A stretch of 64,000 nt of DNA, taken from contig CAWAGV010000001.1 of NCBI GenBank assembly GCA_963781725.1, positions 1,364,001-1,428,000 of the forward strand. The letters are read 5' to 3'. The translations under genes were made by a program, and so were the position numbers. The notes below the pieces were generated by a model. That model made no database searches. It was not told the origin of the DNA and saw nothing but the letters and a program-made list of their open reading frames with translations. Positions 59,166 to 64,000 of the stretch are shown here, piece after piece. The DNA is from BOG-931 sp963781725 (lineage in GTDB: Bacteria; Pseudomonadota; Alphaproteobacteria; Rhizobiales; Xanthobacteraceae). Position 1 is the first letter of the stretch, and the number at the start of each line of letters is the position of its first letter.

Positions 59166-61958
59166 CTAATTCTTGTCGGCTTCAGCGAGGCGCTTCAACT
59201 CGAGCTCGGCGGCCTTATTCTCGTAGAAGATGATCACGCCCAATTGACGGGTCTTTTCGAAAAAGTCCCGCGCTTTGGCCGTGTCGTTGACGGTCAGGTA
59301 GTGCTCGCCGACATAAAAATACCCTTCGGCTAACGCCATCTGGCGGTCGTCGCCGCTCTTGCTGCCGGTCGTCGCCAGCATCTCGTCGGGAGTGATATTG
59401 CCAGCCAGCATAGCGAGCGCCGGCCGCGGCCAATCGCCATGAGATTCTGCGGCGCGCTTGACGAGCGTGTCCGGCAACGGCTTGCCGAGCCGCTGCAGCG
59501 TCCATGTCCACCACAGATCGATATATATCACCGCTTCTTTGTCGGCGGTCGCATCGGCCTTGGCGAAGTCGGCCGCGGCAGCGTCCAGCCGGCCCAGGAA
59601 ATATTCGTCGACGCCGCGGGCACGAAAATATTCGGCGTTGGTGTCCCCGAACGCGATGGCTTTGGAATAGTCGGCGATACTTTTGTCGAACTCGCCGCGT
59701 TGGAAATAGGTCTCGGCACGACACGAGAAGACGAAGGGGCTGTTCGGCGCCAGCTTGAGGGCCTCATTGACGTCGCGCAGCGCGTCATCGGTGCGATCCA
59801 GCGCGTAGTTGCTGACGCTGCGCTCGCAGTAAGCGCTGGCGAGATCGTTGCCGGTCAATTTCCCGGACTCGATCGACTTGGTGAATTTGTCGATCCGCTC
59901 CTGCTCCACATCGCGAAGGTGTTGCGTCAGGCCGCGATCGGCTGCCGCCGGCGCCTTGATCTGCTCCTTGGTCACGACGATGATGCCGCGGGCGAGATCG
60001 TTTACAGCGCGCATGTCTTCGCCGTATTTCTTTAGGTCGGCGGGCTCGACGCGGTCGGCCAGTGTCTTCAGATCGATCGCCATCTTGTATTGGTTGCCGC
60101 GAAAAGACGAGGTCACCGTGTAGGTGAACAGCTTGTCCTGCACGGTCGCGGAATGCGGATCGAACGCGGCGCTGACTTCGTCGGGGAACTTGGCCTCGAA
60201 CGTATAATGCGCATCGAGCGGAAACGCGCCGACCCTGAGCGGCGCCGTCCAACTCGCCGGCGGCGGCGGCAGCAACGCGCCCAGCATGTTGGTCGCCGCG
60301 TAACGGACGATCCAGTTGCCGTCGCGTTCGATCGCCAACCCCGGTACATCGAACGTCCCGTCGATGGTCAAAACGTTGTTGACCCGATCGTCGTCGATCC
60401 GCGGCTCGCCCGAAAGTTTTGCGCCGGGATAACGCGCTTCCAGGTCGGCGCTAAACAGCCTGTCGAATTGCCCGGCGGGCAGATGTTCACGGGTGACACG
60501 AACGAGCTCGGCGCCGAGCCCGTTGAAGATCTGCCGCATCTGCAACGAGCCGTCGGGGGCAAGCTTCGGCAACGTCGCGACCTCGGTGCGGTCGCTGCGC
60601 GCCAGCTCGTAGGCATTGGGGCTCGCGATCGTCGTCAGCGCCTTGGCGTCCGGCGCAATCACCAGCACCGCGGCGCCTTCATGTGATTGGCCCATGCGGT
60701 CGAGCCGGCCGTGCTGTCCCAGGCGCGTCGGATCGAGATAGAAGACTTTGCCGTCGACCTCGGCGCGCACTATTGCATGGTCGAAGTCGAGCGGGCTGGG
60801 CAACAGCTTGGCAGGATTCTTGCGCCGCAGCGCGTCGAGCAGCACAGGCTCGCTGTCGACGCCCAGCGCCTTGAGCAGAGTGATCAGGAGCAGCGACTTG
60901 TCCTTGCAGTCGCCGTAGCGCCGCTGCAGGACGACATTCGGAGGAGTCGGCCGATGCGAGTTTTCGCCGAGCGCCACCGAGAAATAGCGGATCTCCGATT
61001 GCACGAATTCGAGCGCGCCGGCGACCTGCTGCTCACGACCGGGCAACCCGCGCAGCTTGTCGACCACCTTCTGCAACTCGTCGTCGGCTGCGACTTCGAC
61101 CTGGAACAGGTCCCGCGCCCACCGCGCAACGTCATCCCAGCCGGAAAATTCCGAGAATTGCAGCACGCGGAACGATGAAAAATCCGAAGGCGCAGATCGG
61201 TCCAGGGTAATTTCCGCAGCCGGCTTTTCCACGAATTCGAGCCGGCGCATCCCACCGTTGATCGAATCGATCGGCGCGAGCGGCCGCGATCGCGTATCGT
61301 CGACGAGCCGCCAGTTGATGTTTCGCTCGACCGGAGCGTTGAGCACGACCCGACGCAGCAATGTCGGATAGGCTTGGTCCCACACCCCCGAGCCGACGAA
61401 CTTGCCGCCGAATACCGGATTTTGGCCGTACTGCGAAAATGCGAAATCGATCGTGTCGCCGATCCGCAAATCGTTGACCAGGACCGAGATCGTGACGATG
61501 CCGCTATAGACGCCGTGCTCCAGCCCTGTTTCCCGCTCCAGGAACCGTATCGTCGATGACGTCGTACGATCTTCGACCTTGTCGTCGCGCAGCACATGAA
61601 TGTAGTGAAGCTGCACGCGCTGATATTGCGGGACGAACGCGATTGTGAGCTGTCCGGCGCTGGTGAGCGACGCTGCATCATTGATCATGATCGCGCGATG
61701 AACGTGGACGACGGGCGTGTCGCCGACTAGCCATTGGGCGTCGGCGAGGCGCTCGACGACAGGCCTAATCTCGACGACTTTGGGAATCTCGACGGCTTCA
61801 ACCCACGAGGGAACCGGGTCGCCGGAAGAAAAGGCCTCGGCGGCGACCTTAACTTCCTTGAAGTTCGGCGGCGCGCTCTGGCCTTGGGCGCCGGTCGCGG
61901 CAACGACGCAAAGCAGCGATCCAAGCGCCACCCATGCGGTCGCGCGCAAGCTCGTCAT
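59166..61958 (-). CDS. DUF3857 - transglutaminase-like - TPR periplasmic protein
   Basis: Encodes 930 aa with a signal peptide (SLRATAWVALGSLLCVVAAT). A DUF3857 domain (about 60-230; YQRVQLHYIHVLRDDKVEDR) is followed by a transglutaminase-like domain with the catalytic Cys in LQRRYGDCKDKSLLLITLLK and a His/Asp pair near DFDHAIVRAEVDGKVFYLDP. Beta-rich and helical linkers precede C-terminal TPRs (DDALRDVNEALKLAPNSPFV, FDKSIADYSKAIAFGDTNAE). Likely a periplasmic or surface enzyme of unknown substrate. Convergent with the lactonase gene. Confidence 0.88.
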   Translation of the reverse strand: MTSLRATAWVALGSLLCVVAATGAQGQSAPPNFKEVKVAAEAFSSGDPVPSWVEAVEIPKVVEIRPVVERLADAQWLVGDTPVVHVHRAIMINDAASLTSAGQLTIAFVPQYQRVQLHYIHVLRDDKVEDRTTSSTIRFLERETGLEHGVYSGIVTISVLVNDLRIGDTIDFAFSQYGQNPVFGGKFVGSGVWDQAYPTLLRRVVLNAPVERNINWRLVDDTRSRPLAPIDSINGGMRRLEFVEKPAAEITLDRSAPSDFSSFRVLQFSEFSGWDDVARWARDLFQVEVAADDELQKVVDKLRGLPGREQQVAGALEFVQSEIRYFSVALGENSHRPTPPNVVLQRRYGDCKDKSLLLITLLKALGVDSEPVLLDALRRKNPAKLLPSPLDFDHAIVRAEVDGKVFYLDPTRLGQHGRLDRMGQSHEGAAVLVIAPDAKALTTIASPNAYELARSDRTEVATLPKLAPDGSLQMRQIFNGLGAELVRVTREHLPAGQFDRLFSADLEARYPGAKLSGEPRIDDDRVNNVLTIDGTFDVPGLAIERDGNWIVRYAATNMLGALLPPPPASWTAPLRVGAFPLDAHYTFEAKFPDEVSAAFDPHSATVQDKLFTYTVTSSFRGNQYKMAIDLKTLADRVEPADLKKYGEDMRAVNDLARGIIVVTKEQIKAPAAADRGLTQHLRDVEQERIDKFTKSIESGKLTGNDLASAYCERSVSNYALDRTDDALRDVNEALKLAPNSPFVFSCRAETYFQRGEFDKSIADYSKAIAFGDTNAEYFRARGVDEYFLGRLDAAAADFAKADATADKEAVIYIDLWWTWTLQRLGKPLPDTLVKRAAESHGDWPRPALAMLAGNITPDEMLATTGSKSGDDRQMALAEGYFYVGEHYLTVNDTAKARDFFEKTRQLGVIIFYENKAAELELKRLAEADKN

Positions 61959-62232
61959 ACGGTTCTCTTTACTTTGGCAATCCAGCTTTGCAACCGGTAC
62001 GATTGTTCGTTGAAAAATTCAATATATCGGCTGCTTCATTACGATGGCCCGGCCGGCCCACCAGGGGAGCCGGCCCAGCACCGATCCGTGCAAAAAAGCC
62101 GCGGCGGGCTATGCCTTTTCGGCGGGGTACGCCGCCTGAGGCGCAATCCAGACGGCTTTGCAAACGTCCGGTTGAGCCACTATACCTCGACGGAAAGGGA
62201 CTTGATCGGCCCGATTTCACAGGAGAAACGCC
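61959..62232. other. intergenic region between DUF3857 and cupin genes
   Basis: This is the divergent promoter region. It contains GGCCGGC (about 62049) pairing with GCCGGCC around 11 bases, and an A-run AAAAAAG before GCCGCGGCGGGC. AGGAGAAACGCC precedes the cupin ATG. No gene was seen. Confidence 0.4.
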
Positions 62233-63450
62233 ATGGCCACGGTGACAATGAAGGCCCCTGCCCCGGGCGGGCTTTCCAACAAGGCGCGCGAGTTGATGGA
62301 AGCCATCAACACCGAAGCGGGCAAGCACAACGTCTGGGTCCGCACTCAGGCCAACGCCCCGGCGCAGAAGCCATGGTTCAGCGAAACCAGCGGCGAAGGC
62401 TCCGGCCAGCTCGCCACCGGCCGCGTTGCCGTCAACCAGATGAAGACCACGCCCTTCATGTGGAAGTGGAACGAGTACTCGGGCTACCTCAAGCAGATTT
62501 CCGAAATCGCCGCCAAAGCCGACGTATCGCCGATCGAGTTTGCCGATCGTCAAAGCATCCTGCTGCTCAATCCCGGCCTCAATGGCCGCCTGCAGGTCAC
62601 CAACACCATCCGCTGCGCGATCTCGATCTACAATCCCGGCGACGTCGCGCCGGTCCATCTGCATTCACCGAACGCCAGCCGCACCATCCTCTCCAACAAG
62701 GGCGGCTACACCGTCGTCGAAGGCGAGCGCGTCACTGCCAACCGCGGCGACCTGATCCTGACCCCGAACGGCACCTGGCACGATCACGGCAATGACTCCG
62801 ACGAGCCGTGCGTCTGGATCGACACCCTCGATTGGCCGCTGATGGAATTCCTCGATGCCGCCTGGGTCGACCACAACATGCCGGGCGCGCAGGGCAACAC
62901 CAATGTCCAGGCTGTGTCGGTCACCGAGGGCTATTCGCGAAACCTCTACGGCCACGGCGGCATCAAGCCGGCCTTCGTCAATCACCAGCGCGGTGTCGGC
63001 CGCGATCCGGCGCCGCTATTCCATTTCCGCGGCTCCGACGTGATGGAAATGCTGCACAGCCTGCGCAAGGAAAAGGGCGACCCGCACGAAGGCATCAAGG
63101 TCGACTTCGTCAATCCGGTGACCGGCGATCCGGTATTCAAGACCCTCAATTACTCGGCGCAGCTCCTGCGGCCGGGCGAAGAGACCGAGCTCAAGCGCGA
63201 GACCGCCGGGACCTATTACGTGTGCATCGAAGGCACGGGCGTAACCGAAGTCGGCGGCAAGCGCTTCGATTGGAGTCACAACGATCTCTTCGTGGTGCCG
63301 AACTTCATGTGGCGCAAGCACATCAATACCGGCAAGACCGATGCCGTGATCTACTCGGTGTCGGACGCCGCGCTGATGCAGAACATCGGCCAGTACTATG
63401 CACAAGGCCGCGACAAGCACGGCAAAGTGACCGAGCTAGCCGTTCATTGA
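62233..63450 (+). CDS. bicupin dioxygenase-like protein (gentisate 1,2-dioxygenase family)
   Basis: Encodes 405 aa with AGGAG before the ATG. The N-terminal cupin has DVAPVHLHSPNASRTILSNK and YTVVEGERVTANRGDLILTP then NGTWHDHGN, giving the His ligands of the Fe(II) site. The C-terminal cupin (ETELKRETAGTYYVCIEGTG and DLFVVPNFMWRKHIN) has lost the usual His pair. The length and layout match gentisate/salicylate/hydroxynaphthoate ring-cleaving enzymes. Ring cleavage of an aromatic acid is likely; the substrate is not certain. A strong terminator follows. Confidence 0.88.
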   Translation: MATVTMKAPAPGGLSNKARELMEAINTEAGKHNVWVRTQANAPAQKPWFSETSGEGSGQLATGRVAVNQMKTTPFMWKWNEYSGYLKQISEIAAKADVSPIEFADRQSILLLNPGLNGRLQVTNTIRCAISIYNPGDVAPVHLHSPNASRTILSNKGGYTVVEGERVTANRGDLILTPNGTWHDHGNDSDEPCVWIDTLDWPLMEFLDAAWVDHNMPGAQGNTNVQAVSVTEGYSRNLYGHGGIKPAFVNHQRGVGRDPAPLFHFRGSDVMEMLHSLRKEKGDPHEGIKVDFVNPVTGDPVFKTLNYSAQLLRPGEETELKRETAGTYYVCIEGTGVTEVGGKRFDWSHNDLFVVPNFMWRKHINTGKTDAVIYSVSDAALMQNIGQYYAQGRDKHGKVTELAVH

Positions 63451-63479
63451 ACGGTCGTCTCGCGGCACATCGGGAATCA

Positions 63480-63507
63480 AAAGAGCCGGCACACGTGCCG
63501 GCTCTTT
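63480..63507 (+). terminator. rho-independent terminator of the cupin gene
   Basis: AAAGAGCCGGCAC and GTGCCGGCTCTTT form a 13-bp perfect inverted repeat, starting 30 bp after the stop and followed by CATTTC. The complementary A and T runs suit termination in both directions. Confidence 0.8.
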
Positions 63508-63545
63508 CATTTCAGTCGCTTGTCAGTCGCTTGATATCCGCAGAT

Positions 63546-63806
63546 TCAGGATGGGGCTTTGCCGCCATTCTTCTTGCAGGCCGAGCGGAATTTCTTCCGA
63601 TCCTTGCCCTTCAGGCCTTTGGCATCGGCCTGCTGGCTGCACTCTTTGGAGATCGCCTTCTTGCCGGTTGCGGCACCTGTCGCAGGTGCAGCAGCCGGTG
63701 CAGCAGGCTGCGCTGCTGGTGCCGGTGCGGGAGCCGGAGCTTGCGCGAATGCGCTTCCGGCTCCGATCGCCAGCGAGAGCAGTGCGGCGCTGATTGCAAT
63801 TTTCAT
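63546..63806 (-). CDS. PsiF-repeat-like small secreted protein
   Basis: Encodes 86 aa from the ATG at 63804-63806, with GAGGAAG 6-12 nt upstream. A signal peptide (KIAISAALLSLAIGAGSAFA) precedes an Ala/Pro-rich linker and KECSQQADAKGLKGKDRKKF then RSACKKNG. The C-x(n)-LKGKxRKxFRxxC pattern is the PsiF repeat, in a periplasmic family of unknown function. Convergent with the cupin. Confidence 0.75.
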   Translation of the reverse strand: MKIAISAALLSLAIGAGSAFAQAPAPAPAPAAQPAAPAAAPATGAATGKKAISKECSQQADAKGLKGKDRKKFRSACKKNGGKAPS

Positions 63807-63862
63807 TTTTGACTTCCTCATCATCAAGCCGCCCCCACGTTCGTCGTTTCGCCAAAGCTGGC

Positions 63863-64000
63863 TTATGCGCCCTTCAGCTTGGCGTTGCACTGGCTGTAGT
63901 AGCCGCCGCCCTTCTGGATCCATTTCAGGCCGCCATTGCCGTTGTTGGCTTTGTTGGCCTTGTACTGATCGAGGCAGGTCTGCATCCGGGCCTTCCCGGC
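63863..64000 (-). CDS. Cys-containing small protein, 5' part beyond the window
   Basis: The last 45 codons read MQTCLDQYKANKANNGNGGL, KWIQKGGGYYSQCNAKLKGA and a TAA at 63863-63865. Two Cys and a Lys/Asn/Gly-rich body resemble small exported proteins like the PsiF-type neighbour 57 bp away, with which it may share a transcript. The start is not in the window. Confidence 0.55.
   Translation of the reverse strand, partial: AGKARMQTCLDQYKANKANNGNGGLKWIQKGGGYYSQCNAKLKGA

Overview
The window looks like a chromosomal segment of an alphaproteobacterium of the order Hyphomicrobiales, close to the Bradyrhizobium / Rhodopseudomonas / Pseudolabrys group (Nitrobacteraceae-Xanthobacteraceae). This rests on RcdA (DUF1465) next to DUF1192, HWE/HisKA_2 histidine kinases, a cysteine-free ribosomal protein L31, orphan Bug/TctC binding proteins, Omp25/31-type porins and interspersed palindromic repeats typical of these genomes. 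It was assigned by eye; no database was searched.

The window has two halves. Positions 1 to about 27,000 are accessory. They hold a porin, an orphan TctC protein, a Cache-PAS-GGDEF-EAL protein, an intact IS110-family (IS1111-type) element, a ModA-like protein, two soluble sensor kinases, a TIR-transmembrane-SUMF1 fusion, a Tat-Tat-DyP peroxidase cluster and an HlyD-type fusion protein. Many small lineage-specific proteins and a gene graveyard lie among them: two IS1-like transposase tails, a VOC fragment joined to a copy of the DyP 3' end, two DUF1254/DUF1214 pieces and an SRAP tail. About ten copies of a degenerate palindromic repeat (GTCCGC...GCGGAC type) lie in this half, and I found none to the right. 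The IS element sits inside one of them.

Positions 27,000 to 64,000 are dense and mostly core: suhB, a MotA/OmpA-like pair with an apparent frameshift, a GNAT acetyltransferase, an MsbA-like ABC exporter, rpmE, rcdA, a DUF1192 gene, an EAL protein with a degenerate GGDEF, yqgE, a DsbD-like protein, a 1-Cys peroxiredoxin, and thrB-rnhA. After these comes a metabolic stretch: quinone-type oxidoreductase, thioredoxin-reductase-like enzyme, GST, flavin reductase, divergent SucD-like and SucC-like genes, two enoyl-CoA hydratases beside a TctC protein, a USP, DoxX, two alpha/beta hydrolases (one without a nucleophile), a DUF3857 transglutaminase-TPR protein and a gentisate-dioxygenase-like cupin. 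The repeats here are a different family built on CCGGGCTTGACCCGG.

The most unusual items are the IS1111 element inside a palindromic repeat with a structured 3' non-coding region, the Tat-Tat-DyP cluster with a nearby partial duplication, the TIR-SUMF1 fusion, the tandem hydrolase/pseudo-hydrolase pair, and a GNRA-hairpin-rich region upstream of suhB.
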